DNA of 60,247 bases. Source: Myxococcota bacterium. Its GTDB lineage: Bacteria; Myxococcota_A; UBA9160; JAFDET01. Positions 48,897 to 57,540 of this stretch are shown here, piece by piece (the stretch's first letter is position 1; each line of letters starts with the position of its first letter). Below the pieces are notes generated by a model, which saw only the letters and a list, made by a program, of their open reading frames with translations, made no database searches and was not told where the DNA came from. The position numbers and the translations under genes were made by a program. Where the stretch lies: contig JANQFA010000215.1 in NCBI GenBank assembly GCA_028278065.1, positions 1 through 60,247 on the forward strand. The letters run 5' to 3'.

Positions 48897-50423
48897 CTAG
48901 CCCTTTCGCCAGCTCTGAAGCAGCTCGATGAGCAGCCGCACGCCCACTCCGGTGGCGCCCGGCGGCTGGTAGGGACCACCCTTTCCGGTCCACGCGGTAC
49001 CGGCGATGTCGAGGTGCGCCCAGGAGGTGTCACCGACGAACGCCGCCAGGAAGGCGGCGGCGGTGGCGGAGCCGGCCTCGCGACCTCCCGTGTTCTTGAG
49101 GTCTCCGACCCGACTCTTGATGGCGTCCTTGTGCCCCTGCCAGAGCGGCATGGGCCAGACGCGTTCGGCGCTGGCCTCGCCCGCCTTGCGCAGCCGCTCG
49201 AGCAGGTCGTCGTCGCTCCCGTAGGCACCGGAGCACCAGGATCCGAGGGCGATCACCATCGCCCCCGTGAGGGTCGCCAGATCGACGATCGCATCGGGCT
49301 CGTACTCGGTGTTCGCGAAGTGCAGGGCATCGGCCAGTACGACGCGTCCCTCGGCATCGGTATTCAACACCTCGATCACCTTGCCCGAGGCGCTCCGCAC
49401 GAGGTCTCCCGGTCGATAGGCGGTCCCGCTGGGGAGGTTCTCGGCCGCGCCGACGATGCCCACCACGTGGAGCGGCAGCTTGAGCAGCGCGACGGCGCGC
49501 ATGGCGCCGATGACGGCTGCGGCGCCCGACATGTCGTGCTTCATCTCGTCCATGGCGGCCGACGGCTTGATCGAGATCCCGCCCGAGTCGAAGGTGACCC
49601 CCTTGCCCACCAGGCACACGGTGGGTCGGCCGCGGCGCGCACCGCGCGCGCGCCGCTTGCCGTGCTCCATCACGACCAGGCGCGGAGGGTTCGCACTGCC
49701 GCCACCCACCGCGAGAATCGCGCCCATGTTGCGCCGCTTCAGCTCGGTGGGTCCGAAGACCCGGCAGCGCAGGCCCACCGCACGCGACATCTTCTGCGCT
49801 TCGCGCGCGAGGGCGGCGGGCGGCAGCGCATTGCCGGGCAGGTTGGACAGCTCGCGGGCGAGGTTCTGCGATTCGGCGATGGCGGTGCCCTCGGCGATCG
49901 GGCGCCGCACGCCGCGCGCGTCCGCCGTCCTGTCGTAGAGGAGCGTGACGTCCGTCACACCTTTGCCCGCGTCCGGATCCTCCTCGCGCCAGCCCTCGAA
50001 GCGGTAGCTCGCGAGGAGTGCGCCCTCGGTCAGCGCGCGCGCCGCCGGCGCGTGCCGCACGCGCCGCGAGGAGGGCGCCAGCACGACGAGTCGCTCGGCC
50101 TTGCGACCGGCAGCGGCCTTCAGCGCGGTTCCGGCGGCCCGGCGCAGTGCGTCCGCATCGGCCTTGGACTCGTCGCCCAGGCCCACCAGGACGATGCGCG
50201 TCGGACCTTCCTCACCGTCGGGGTAGACGGTGGAGGTCTCTCCGGGGCGGCCGCGGAAGTCGCCGGTGGCGACCAGGCTCTCGATCCGGCCGCCCAGCGC
50301 CGCGTCGACCCGGCGCAACCGCGCCGGAAGCTCGGGCGCCTGCGCGTCCAGCGAGAAGAGCGGCACGGCCAGCACGTCGGCGGCGACGCGGGCCGGGTCT
50401 CCGGAGGCGGCGCGGACCTTCAT
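48897..50423 (-). CDS. pepA: Leucyl aminopeptidase (M17)
   Basis: This cytosolic two-metal exopeptidase removes N-terminal residues; in some bacteria PepA also binds DNA. The ATG at 50423, after AAAGGAGATTCC, gives 508 residues; the track frame extends beyond it. The M17 motifs are intact: GKGVTFDSGGISIKPS with the metal lysine and aspartate near residue 270, MKHDMSGAA, and the signature NTDAEGRVVLADAL near 352. An internal basic stretch (KRRARGARRGRP) before the catalytic domain is unusual and may be a nucleic-acid-binding loop. It diverges from tolQ. Confidence 0.93.
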   Translation of the reverse strand: MKVRAASGDPARVAADVLAVPLFSLDAQAPELPARLRRVDAALGGRIESLVATGDFRGRPGETSTVYPDGEEGPTRIVLVGLGDESKADADALRRAAGTALKAAAGRKAERLVVLAPSSRRVRHAPAARALTEGALLASYRFEGWREEDPDAGKGVTDVTLLYDRTADARGVRRPIAEGTAIAESQNLARELSNLPGNALPPAALAREAQKMSRAVGLRCRVFGPTELKRRNMGAILAVGGGSANPPRLVVMEHGKRRARGARRGRPTVCLVGKGVTFDSGGISIKPSAAMDEMKHDMSGAAAVIGAMRAVALLKLPLHVVGIVGAAENLPSGTAYRPGDLVRSASGKVIEVLNTDAEGRVVLADALHFANTEYEPDAIVDLATLTGAMVIALGSWCSGAYGSDDDLLERLRKAGEASAERVWPMPLWQGHKDAIKSRVGDLKNTGGREAGSATAAAFLAAFVGDTSWAHLDIAGTAWTGKGGPYQPPGATGVGVRLLIELLQSWRKG

Positions 50424-50448
50424 GGAATCTCCTTTGCGTTCGGGGTCT

Positions 50449-50476
50449 TTGTCGTCGGGGCGCGGTGTCCTAGACT
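50449..50476 (+). promoter_or_regulatory. Candidate promoter of the tol-pal operon
   Basis: TTGTCG, 16 bases, TAGACT, with predicted start near 50483. The pepA gene diverges from the same 100-base region. Confidence 0.45.
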
Positions 50477-50529
50477 TCCGCGACCCCCAAGTCATGGGAG
50501 GGTATCCGTTGTTGATCGCGGGGTCGGCC

Positions 50530-51249
50530 ATGGGGGGACGACTCGCGGGCCTCGACGTACTCGACCTGGTGTTCCAGGCCGGGTGGCTCGTTCAGCTCGT
50601 CCTCCTGCTTCTCCTCGGATTCTCGATCGTCTCCTGGGCGTTGATCGTCACCAAGTGGCGCGAGCTGCGACGGGCGACCCAGGATAGCGAGGCGTTCCTC
50701 GAGGTCTATCAGGACGGCTCGCTCGACGCCGCGTACGAGGCCGGCCGTGCCTACGACCGCAGTCCGCTCTCGGCGATCTTCGTCGCCGGCTACGCGGAGC
50801 TCCACCGCATGGCCAAGCTGTCGGGAACGCGCGCCGGACGGGACCTCTCCGACTCGCAGCTGCAGGCACTCGACCAGCACGTTCGCTGGGCGGCGTCGCG
50901 CGAGGTGCTGCGTCTCGAACGCGGGCTCAACTTCCTGGCCACCACGGGAAGCTCGACCCCGTTCATCGGGCTCTTCGGAACCGTGGTCGGCATCATCGGC
51001 GCGTTCGAGGGGATCGGTCGTGCGGGCTCCGCCAGCCTGGCGGTGGTGGCTCCCGGCATCGCGGAGGCGCTCATCGCCACCGCCGTGGGACTCCTGGCCG
51101 CCATCCCGGCGACGATCTTCTACAACCACTTCGTCGGGGAGATGCGTCAGGTGACGGCCACCCTGGATCTCTTCGTGGCCGATCTGGGCAGCGACTTCCG
51201 GCGGGTCACCGGCCCGGCCGAGGAGTCGGCCCGGGCGGCGAGCGGCTGA
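50530..51249 (+). CDS. tolQ: Tol-Pal system proton channel subunit TolQ
   Basis: TolQ with TolR forms the proton-driven motor that energises TolA during outer-membrane constriction. From the ATG at 50530 the product is 239 residues, close to E. coli TolQ, and starts LDVLDLVFQAGWLVQLVLLLLLGFSIVSW. Three membrane helices are visible; the conserved channel segments are NFLATTGSSTPFIGLFGTVVGIIGAFEGI and APGIAEALIATAVGLLAAIPATIFYN, with the key threonines. An upstream in-frame ATG at 50494 would add 12 residues and cannot be excluded. Confidence 0.93.
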   Translation: MGGRLAGLDVLDLVFQAGWLVQLVLLLLLGFSIVSWALIVTKWRELRRATQDSEAFLEVYQDGSLDAAYEAGRAYDRSPLSAIFVAGYAELHRMAKLSGTRAGRDLSDSQLQALDQHVRWAASREVLRLERGLNFLATTGSSTPFIGLFGTVVGIIGAFEGIGRAGSASLAVVAPGIAEALIATAVGLLAAIPATIFYNHFVGEMRQVTATLDLFVADLGSDFRRVTGPAEESARAASG

Positions 51250-51255
51250 TCGGGC

Positions 51256-51669
51256 ATGGCGGCCTCGGGCTCTGGCAACCAGTTCGGGCGGCCCATGTCC
51301 GAGATCAACGTCACGCCCTTCGTGGACGTGATGCTGGTGCTGCTGGTCATCTTCATGGTGACTGCACCGCTGATGCAGACGGGTGTCGAGGTCGACCTGC
51401 CCGAGACCAAGACGCAGCCCATGCGCATGAAGGACGAGCCCCTCGTCCTCACGGTGAAGAAGGACGGCGCGGTCTTCGTCGGAAGAACCGAGGTGCCGAT
51501 GGAGGAGCTCGCCACCAAGCTCGAGGCCATCTTCGAGGGCCGCGACACCAAGGAGCTCTTCCTGCGCGCGGACAAGGAGGCTCCCTACGGACAGGTGGCG
51601 AAGGCCATGGCCGCAGCCCGCGAGGGCGGCGCCGGGAAGCTCGGCATGGTGACCGAGCCGGAGGGCTGA
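51256..51669 (+). CDS. tolR: Tol-Pal system protein TolR
   Basis: TolR has one membrane helix carrying the proton-binding aspartate and a periplasmic domain that contacts peptidoglycan. The 137-residue protein reads MSEINVTPFVDVMLVLLVIFMV near its start; the essential Asp is in PFVDVMLVLL at about residue 25. The periplasmic part (VEVDLPETKTQPM onward) is typical ExbD/TolR. It starts six bases after tolQ. The short intergenic segments after tolQ and tolR are alike (GGCTGATCG). Confidence 0.94.
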   Translation: MAASGSGNQFGRPMSEINVTPFVDVMLVLLVIFMVTAPLMQTGVEVDLPETKTQPMRMKDEPLVLTVKKDGAVFVGRTEVPMEELATKLEAIFEGRDTKELFLRADKEAPYGQVAKAMAAAREGGAGKLGMVTEPEG

Positions 51670-51687
51670 TCGCTGCCGGCCGAGGCA

Positions 51688-52449
51688 TTGCAGTGGGTCA
51701 CGGCCCTCGATGAGGCCCGTCGTCGCGAGATGCGCCGCGTGCTGGTGATTTCGCTGGTGGGGCACGTCCTGGCGATCGGCCTCTTCGTGTGGACCCCGAA
51801 GCCGCGCGCGTCCCTGCCCGCGCTGCCGGGCGGGGTGGTCTCCGTCGAGATCGTCTCGGCGCCGCCGGGCGCCCGGCCCGCCGCTCCGAAGGCGGTGTCG
51901 CGCCGGGCGCCGAAGAAGACCGTGGTGCTGCCCGACGAGGCCAGCGCGAAGCCGATGCCCAAGCCCAAGCCGGCCGCGCGCAAGGAGAAGCCGCGGCCCA
52001 AGGCCCCGCCGCCGCGGCAGAAGACGCTGGCCGAAGCGATGGCCGAGCTGGAGAAGAAGGCGGGCGCGGCCGACGAGCTGGCCGCCGCCCCGCGGACGAC
52101 CCGGGCTGCTCCGGCGGGCGCGGCGACGGGAGCGGTCGGCGTCGCAGCCGGAAGCGGGCCGCGACGAGTGGACGCCGAGACCGCCGGCTGGCTGCGCCGG
52201 GCGCGCATCCACGTGCGCCAGAGCTGGGTGCTGCCGCCGGGCTTCCGCACGCAGGATCTCGAGACGCACGTGAGCGTCCGTCTCGACGGTGGCGGTCGCG
52301 TCGTCGGCGAACCCCGGGTGACGCGGCGATCCGGCAATCCCTGGTACGACGACTCGGTGGTGCGGGCCCTCGAGAAGGCCAGCCCGCTCCCGGCTCCCCC
52401 GGACGCCGGCGAGTGGCCCTTCGTGTTCCGACCCGAGGACATCCTGTGA
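51688..52449 (+). CDS. tolA: TolA/TonB-type energy transducer
   Basis: The third component links the TolQR motor to TolB/Pal. The 253-residue protein has one N-terminal membrane segment (RRVLVISLVGHVLAIGLFVW), containing the SxxxH motif that contacts TolQ, then a Pro/Lys/Ala-rich linker (about 80-150), and a C-terminal TonB/TolA domain (RIHVRQSWVLPPGFRTQDLETHVSVRLDGGG). By position it is TolA, although the C-terminal fold looks like the TonB-C type often used here in deltaproteobacteria. The start is unclear: TTG at 51688 is used by the track; GTG or ATG codons closer to the helix are alternatives. Confidence 0.85.
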   Translation: MQWVTALDEARRREMRRVLVISLVGHVLAIGLFVWTPKPRASLPALPGGVVSVEIVSAPPGARPAAPKAVSRRAPKKTVVLPDEASAKPMPKPKPAARKEKPRPKAPPPRQKTLAEAMAELEKKAGAADELAAAPRTTRAAPAGAATGAVGVAAGSGPRRVDAETAGWLRRARIHVRQSWVLPPGFRTQDLETHVSVRLDGGGRVVGEPRVTRRSGNPWYDDSVVRALEKASPLPAPPDAGEWPFVFRPEDIL

Positions 52450-53768
52450 GGCGGCTCGTCTGTGTCGTCGGGCTGCTGCTCGCGTCCCTTCCCGCGGCAG
52501 CCCAGAACCGCCCGCCGGTGGTCGTGACGGATCCCAACGCGCGCACCTTCAAGGCCGCCATCCAGCGCTTCGCCGACAACCAGGCCGTGCCGGATGCGGC
52601 CCGGATCACCGGCCTGCGCGAGGGCATCGGCAGCGCCCTGCAGCTCTCGAAGGTCTTCGAGGTGATCGACCCGCGGGCCTTCCTGGGGCCCGACGAGACC
52701 GTGGCCCTGGAGGGGGTGCCCCCGCCGCTGTGCCCCGACTGGTCCCAGATCGGTGCCGACGCCCTCGTCGAGGGGACGGTGATCACCGAGCCGCGGGGGC
52801 TCGCCGTGCAGTTCCGGATCTGGGACGTGGTGCGCTGCCGTCGGCTCAAGCTGAAGCGCTACTTCGGGAACCCGAGCGACGTCGACGTCATCGCACGGCG
52901 CATCGCCGACGACGTGGTGGAGGCCTTCACCGGTCGCCCGGGCATGGCCAGCTCCGAGATCGCCTTCGTCTCCGACCGCAGCGGGCGCAAGGAGATCTAC
53001 GTGATGAACGCGGACGGCAGCGAGGTCCGGGCTGCCACGCGCAATCGCTCGATCAACGCCTTCCCGGCCTGGGCGCCCAACGGCAGCGAGATCATCTACA
53101 CCTCCTACCGACTCGGCGGGCAGCCCACGCTCTTCCTGCTCACCCGCGGGCGCCGCAAGCCGGGCCGGCTGCTCTCGAAGGTGGACGAGAGCGTGCCGAT
53201 CTACCGCGGTCGCTTCGACCCCGCCGGCAAGCGCCTCGCCTTCGTCATGTCGGTGAACGGGGCGCCCGAGATATTCACCTCGCGGCGCGACGGGCGCGGC
53301 ATGAAGCAGCTCACGCGGCATCGCGCCATCGATATCTCGCCGAGCTGGTCGCCCGACGGACAGCGCCTCACCTTCGTCTCGGATCGGGCGGGCTCGCCCC
53401 AGATCTACGTGATGAATGCGGACGGCGGAAACGTGCGTAGAATCACGTTCGACGGGACGTACAATACGAGCCCCGTCTGGTCTCCGGACGGCGCCTGGAT
53501 CGCCTACGAGACCCGGGTGGGGGGGCAGTTCGACATCTGGATCACCGATCCCGACGGGCGCGTGAAGGCGCCGCTGGTGACGCATCCGCGCAGCGACGAG
53601 ACGCCGAGCTGGTCGCCCGACGGGCGCTGGCTCGCGTTCTCGTCGGCACGGCGCGGACGCAACGACATCTACGTCATGGGGATCGACGGCAAGAACCTGC
53701 GCCGGCTGACCGGCGGAGAGGGGAACAACACGAGCCCGGCCTGGGGACCGGCGCCGGGCGCTCGATAG
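52446..53768 (+). CDS. tolB: Tol-Pal system beta-propeller protein TolB
   Basis: TolB is the periplasmic partner of Pal and TolA. A GTG at 52446 overlaps the tolA stop and gives 440 residues with a signal peptide (VVGLLLASLPAAAQ). Residues 25-150 form the N-terminal alpha/beta domain, and residues 165-440 a six-bladed propeller with repeated motifs: SSEIAFVSDRSGRKEIYVMNADG, SPSWSPDGQRLTFVSDRAG, TSPVWSPDGAWIAYE and TPSWSPDGRWLAFSS. Spacing to pal is one base by the longer pal start or 31 by the preferred one. Confidence 0.95.
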   Translation: MRRLVCVVGLLLASLPAAAQNRPPVVVTDPNARTFKAAIQRFADNQAVPDAARITGLREGIGSALQLSKVFEVIDPRAFLGPDETVALEGVPPPLCPDWSQIGADALVEGTVITEPRGLAVQFRIWDVVRCRRLKLKRYFGNPSDVDVIARRIADDVVEAFTGRPGMASSEIAFVSDRSGRKEIYVMNADGSEVRAATRNRSINAFPAWAPNGSEIIYTSYRLGGQPTLFLLTRGRRKPGRLLSKVDESVPIYRGRFDPAGKRLAFVMSVNGAPEIFTSRRDGRGMKQLTRHRAIDISPSWSPDGQRLTFVSDRAGSPQIYVMNADGGNVRRITFDGTYNTSPVWSPDGAWIAYETRVGGQFDIWITDPDGRVKAPLVTHPRSDETPSWSPDGRWLAFSSARRGRNDIYVMGIDGKNLRRLTGGEGNNTSPAWGPAPGAR

Positions 53769-53799
53769 GGTGGACGCACGGAAGGGAGGGTCCGTTCGC

Positions 53800-54345
53800 A
53801 TGATGATCCGTAATTCGACTGGGGGCATGCGCCTCCTCATGGTCGCTGTGCTGGCTCTGGGGTTGGCCTGCTCGAGCGACGAGGGTCCGGACGCCGAGTC
53901 CGCTCGCGGCGGGAGCACGGGCTCCACCGGCTGGGACGATCCGGTGACCGGACAGGACATGGACGGCGACATCGCCGGCCGTGGCCCGGAAGGTGCCGCC
54001 GCGGCGCGCCGCATGGGCCTCAAGACGGTCTACTTCGACTACGACCGCTCGGCCATTCGCGAAGACGGGCGCGCCGCGCTGCGCGCCAACTACGAGATCC
54101 TGCGCGGACGCCCGGACGTCCGGGTCGAGCTGCAGGGCAACTGCGATGAGCGCGGCAGCGCCGAGTACAACTTCGCGCTCGGGGAGCGTCGGGCCAAGGC
54201 CGTCCGCGACTACCTGGTGCGGCTCGGCGTGTCGCCCAACCAGCTCACCACGGTCTCGTTCGGCGAGGAGAATCCGTCCGTGGTGGGCCACAGCGAGTCG
54301 GCGTGGTCGCGCAACCGCCGCGTGGACTTCGCCGTCCTGCCGTGA
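53800..54345 (+). CDS. pal: Peptidoglycan-associated lipoprotein Pal
   Basis: Pal anchors the outer membrane to peptidoglycan. The ATG at 53800, about 9 bases after AAGGGAGGG, gives 181 residues; the ORF track GTG at 53770 would add ten residues before the signal peptide. The lipobox is ALGLAC with cysteine near residue 24. A Gly/Ser-rich linker leads to the OmpA-like domain: VYFDYDRSAIREDGRAALRAN, VELQGNCDERGSAEYNFALGERRA and the C-terminal SRNRRVDF, with the diaminopimelate-contacting NxxL/DxxS-type residues present. Its stop overlaps the cpoB GTG. Confidence 0.95.
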   Translation: MMIRNSTGGMRLLMVAVLALGLACSSDEGPDAESARGGSTGSTGWDDPVTGQDMDGDIAGRGPEGAAAARRMGLKTVYFDYDRSAIREDGRAALRANYEILRGRPDVRVELQGNCDERGSAEYNFALGERRAKAVRDYLVRLGVSPNQLTTVSFGEENPSVVGHSESAWSRNRRVDFAVLP

Positions 54346-55151
54346 GGCGCGTAGCGCTCGGGCTGGCACTGGTCGGCCTTCCGGTCCTGGCCGGGGGCTG
54401 TGTGACCCAGTCCGAGTTCCGTCAGCTCCAGAACCAGGTCCACAAGGTCTCGGGCGGGGAGGTCGGCGCGCAGACGCGCGCGGAGCTCGCCGACCTGTCG
54501 GCCCGGCTCGAGACCCTGACGAGGGAGATCGACGAGCTGCGCGGCCAGCTCGAGGTGGTGCAGCACAGCGCCGACCGGGCCCTCGAGGAGGCGGAGCGCG
54601 CCCGCCTCGAGGCCAACGAGGGGGGTCGGCCGGCCTCGGTCGCGCCCGCCGCGGACCTGGGGCCCGGGGCGGACGCTGCGGGGGGCCTGGACGGTACCTC
54701 CGGGGGCCCGGACGGCACCTCCGGGGGCGGGGTGGACTCCAGCCCGGGGGCGCTCTCGATGTCCTCCGAGGAGATGCGCCAGTACCGGGCCTCCTACGGG
54801 GCCTGGCGGCGGGGGGAGGTGCAGGCCTGCATTGAAGGGTTCCGGGACTTCTTGCAGACTTACCCGTCCTCGGATTTTGCGGACGACGCGTTGTACTGGA
54901 TGGCGGACTGCTACTACAAGCAAGGGGACCACGAGAAGGCGATCCTGCGCTTCGCCAAGGTCGTGGAGATGTATCCCACCGGCAACAAGGCACCCGATGC
55001 CCTCTTCCGGCAGGGTGAAGTTCTCCAGAAGCTGGGTCCCAGCTATGACAGTGCGGCGCGCGATGTCTTCCAACGCGTGCTATCCGAATACCCCGATTCG
55101 CCCCGAGCGGCGGAGGCCCAGAGACAGCTGGACCGCCTGGGGGCGGGCTAG
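54342..55151 (+). CDS. cpoB: Tol-Pal coordinator CpoB/YbgF, lipoprotein form
   Basis: CpoB couples Tol function to cell-wall synthesis. The GTG at 54342 overlaps the pal stop (GTGA) and gives 269 residues. A lipobox is visible (LAGGC, cysteine near residue 20), whereas E. coli CpoB is soluble periplasmic. An N-terminal coiled coil (about 24-85) is followed by a Gly/Asp linker containing two tandem copies of DGTSGGP-type sequence, then three C-terminal TPRs (YGAWRRGEVQACIEGFRDFL, ALYWMADCYYKQGDHEKAI). It ends the Tol-Pal set. Confidence 0.9.
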   Translation: MRRVALGLALVGLPVLAGGCVTQSEFRQLQNQVHKVSGGEVGAQTRAELADLSARLETLTREIDELRGQLEVVQHSADRALEEAERARLEANEGGRPASVAPAADLGPGADAAGGLDGTSGGPDGTSGGGVDSSPGALSMSSEEMRQYRASYGAWRRGEVQACIEGFRDFLQTYPSSDFADDALYWMADCYYKQGDHEKAILRFAKVVEMYPTGNKAPDALFRQGEVLQKLGPSYDSAARDVFQRVLSEYPDSPRAAEAQRQLDRLGAG

Positions 55152-55176
55152 CGGCGAACGGCAGTGGAGTGAGACG

Positions 55177-55539
55177 TTGAGAAAGCGAGACCAGGAGCGG
55201 TTCCGGAAGATCCTCATCGCCCAGCGCGACGCCCTTGCGAGGAACGCGCAGAGCGCGACGGGCGGCGACATGAATCTCGATCCGGACGATCTGCCGGACG
55301 AGATCGACACGGCCTCCTCCGACATGGGTCTCGCCTTCATCGGGCGCCTTCGCGAGCGCGAGCGCGGGCTGATGAACAAGATCCTCGGCGCCCTCGACAA
55401 GATCGACGAGGGGATCTACGGGGAGTGCGAGATCTGCGGCGAGGACATCGGGACCAAGCGCCTCGAGGCGCGCCCGGTGGCCGAGCTCTGCATCGACTGC
55501 AAGTCGCAGCAGGAGAAGCTCGAACGCGGGATGGGCTGA
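55177..55539 (+). CDS. dksA: DksA/TraR family zinc-finger transcription factor
   Basis: DksA binds RNA polymerase in its secondary channel and works with ppGpp to control rRNA and amino-acid promoters. The TTG at 55177, seven bases after GGAG, gives 120 residues. The coiled-coil tip has the acidic DxxDxA-like DLPDEIDTASSD near residue 42, and the zinc finger CEICGEDIG...CIDC is near residue 84. The longer track frame is an out-of-frame extension inside cpoB. It sits between the Tol-Pal genes and tsaD, all in the same direction with short gaps. Confidence 0.92.
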   Translation: MRKRDQERFRKILIAQRDALARNAQSATGGDMNLDPDDLPDEIDTASSDMGLAFIGRLRERERGLMNKILGALDKIDEGIYGECEICGEDIGTKRLEARPVAELCIDCKSQQEKLERGMG

Positions 55540-55546
55540 GCCCGGT

Positions 55547-56593
55547 GTGCCGGTGACGCCCCCGCACCTCGTCCTCGGGATCGAGAGCTCGTGCGACGAG
55601 ATGGCCGCGGCCCTGGTGCGCGGCGGCGACGAGATCGTGGCGAGCACGATCCGCGCGCAGGTGGAGGTGCACGAGCCCTACGGGGGCGTCGTGCCCGAGC
55701 TGGCGTCGCGCGATCACCTGCGCGGCGTGGTGCCGGTGGTCGAGGCCGCGCTGTGCGAGGCGGGGATCGTGGCCGAGGAGCTGACCGCCGTGGCGGCGAC
55801 GGCGGGCCCGGGACTGGTGGGCTCGCTCCTCGTCGGGCTCTCCTTCGGGAAGGCGCTCGCCTACCGTCTGGAAGTACCCTTCGTCGGCGTGCACCATCTC
55901 GAGGGCCACCTGGTCTCCGCCGAGCTCGCCGACCCGCGTCTGGAGCGACCCTACATCGGGCTCGTCGTTTCGGGTGGGCACACGGCCCTCTACCGGATCG
56001 AAGACGAGGACACCCCGCCCCGGCTGCTGGGAGAGACGCGCGACGACGCGGTGGGCGAGGCGTTCGACAAGGTGGCCAAGCTCCTCGGGCTGCCCTTCCC
56101 GGGCGGTCCGGCCCTCTCGCGCGCGGCCGAGAAGGGCGATCCCGCCGCGGTGGACCTGCCCCGGCCCCTGTCCCAGTCGCCCGGCTACGAGTTCTCCTAC
56201 AGCGGCCTGAAGACGGCGGTCCTGCACGAGGTGGAGCGCCGACGGCCGCTCGGGGACGGTGACGTGGCGGACCTGGCCGCCTCGTTCGAGGCCGCCGCCA
56301 CCGACGTCCTGGTCGCCCGCGCGCGGCGGGCCCTGCGCGAAGAGGGGATGGGTCGTCTCGCCGTCGTCGGCGGAGTGGCCGCGAACGCGCGTCTCCGCGC
56401 GGAGATGGGGCGAGCGGCCGAGCGCGACGGCTTCCTCGCCGTCTTTCCTCCCGCAGCGTTCTGCACGGACAACGCGGTGATGGTCGCGGCCGCCGGCGCC
56501 CGCATGCTGAGTCGCGGGGTTCGCCACGACCTCGACCTCGAGGCCTTCTCGCGCCTGCCCCTGGGAGAGAGCGCCGCGGGGCGGGCTCGGTGA
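55547..56593 (+). CDS. tsaD: tRNA N6-adenosine threonylcarbamoyltransferase TsaD
   Basis: TsaD transfers the threonylcarbamoyl group to A37 of ANN-decoding tRNAs. The GTG at 55547 gives 348 residues: [18 protein letters not shown] at the N-terminus, the iron-site HHLEGHL near residue 112, [38 protein letters not shown]-type loop (here [12 protein letters not shown]), and [15 protein letters not shown] near the C-terminus with the last ligand Asp in CTDNAVMVA. Complete, with normal length. Its stop overlaps the rsmA GTG. Confidence 0.95.
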   Translation: [348 protein letters not shown]

Positions 56594-57447
56594 GCGGAGC
56601 GGGGGTGCGCGCGCTCCTCGAGCGCCGCGGGCTCCGCCCCCGCAAGGATCTCGGCCAGAACTTCCTCGTCGACGCCGCCCTGGCCGAACGCCTGGCCGAG
56701 CGGGCCGGCGTTCGTGCCGAGGACGCGGTCATCGAGATCGGGGCCGGCCTGGGTGTACTGACGCGCGCCCTGGCCGCGAGGGCCCGGCGCGTGGTCGCCC
56801 TGGAGGTGGACGCGGGCCTGGTCCGCCTCCTCGAGGAAGAGTCCGTCCTGCCCCCGTCCGTGGAGCTGCGGCATGTGGATGCCCTCCAGGTGGACCTCGC
56901 TGCGTTGGCCGCGGAGCTCGAGCCGCCCGTGCGCGTCGTCGCGAACCTGCCCTACGTGGCGTCGTCGCGACTCCTGCGCGCTCTGCTCAGGGCGCGTGCG
57001 GCGCTGGTCGACTGGTCGGTTCTGCTGCAGCGTGAGATGGCGCTTCGGGTCACCGCTGCCCCCGGCTCGCGCGACTACGGCTCGCTCGCCGTCCTGCACG
57101 CCCTCAGCGTGACCGTCCAGCGCACCGGTGATCTGCGCCCGGGCTGCTTCCACCCGCGTCCCAAGGTGCTGTCGACCGCGCTGTGCATCGAGCCCCGGCG
57201 CGATTCGCCCCTGCGCCAGACAGGAGAGGGCGACGAGCTGGACGCGGTCGAGCGCGTGGCGCGCGCCGCGTTCGCAACCCGGCGCAAGACCCTCGCGAAC
57301 GCCCTGCGCGGGAGCGGGGTGCTGGGTGACACCGACGTGGTGGCGCTGCTCGAGGGCGCGTGTCTCGATCCGGGGACCCGCGCCGAGCGCGTCCCGCCCG
57401 AGGGCTTCCTCGCGTTGGCCCGGGCCTGGGCGGGAGCGGCAGTGTGA
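56590..57447 (+). CDS. rsmA: 16S rRNA dimethyladenosine transferase
   Basis: RsmA (KsgA) dimethylates A1518 and A1519 in the 3' hairpin of 16S rRNA, a late ribosome assembly check. The GTG at 56590 overlaps tsaD (GTGA). The 285-residue protein has PRKDLGQNFLVDAALAERLAE, the SAM motif IEIGAGLGVLTRALAAR near residue 54, and the catalytic NLPYVASSRLL (NLPY) near residue 120, with QREMALRVTAAPGSRDYGSLAV after it. Its last codons (AGAAV, stop) are taken up in the downstream tandem duplication. Confidence 0.95.
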   Translation: MSGAGVRALLERRGLRPRKDLGQNFLVDAALAERLAERAGVRAEDAVIEIGAGLGVLTRALAARARRVVALEVDAGLVRLLEEESVLPPSVELRHVDALQVDLAALAAELEPPVRVVANLPYVASSRLLRALLRARAALVDWSVLLQREMALRVTAAPGSRDYGSLAVLHALSVTVQRTGDLRPGCFHPRPKVLSTALCIEPRRDSPLRQTGEGDELDAVERVARAAFATRRKTLANALRGSGVLGDTDVVALLEGACLDPGTRAERVPPEGFLALARAWAGAAV

Positions 57448-57540
57448 GTCCCTTGCAGAGGACCTGCGCCGGAGCGGCCGGGTGAGTCCTTTGCAGAGGA
57501 CCGGCGCCGGAGCGGGAGCATGAACCCTCTGGAGCTGCGC
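57430..57540 (+). repeat. 38-bp tandem junction repeat with two coupled mini-ORFs (rsmA to ORF93)
   Basis: A GTG at 57444 overlaps the rsmA stop (GTGA) and opens VSPLQRTCAGAAG, ending at 57485. There a GTG at 57482 opens VSPLQRTGAGAGA, ending at 57523, which overlaps the ATG at 57520 of the next gene (MNPLELRD). The starts are exactly 38 bases apart. The peptides fuse the start of the downstream gene (xxPLxxR) to the end of rsmA (AGAAV). Confidence 0.85.
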
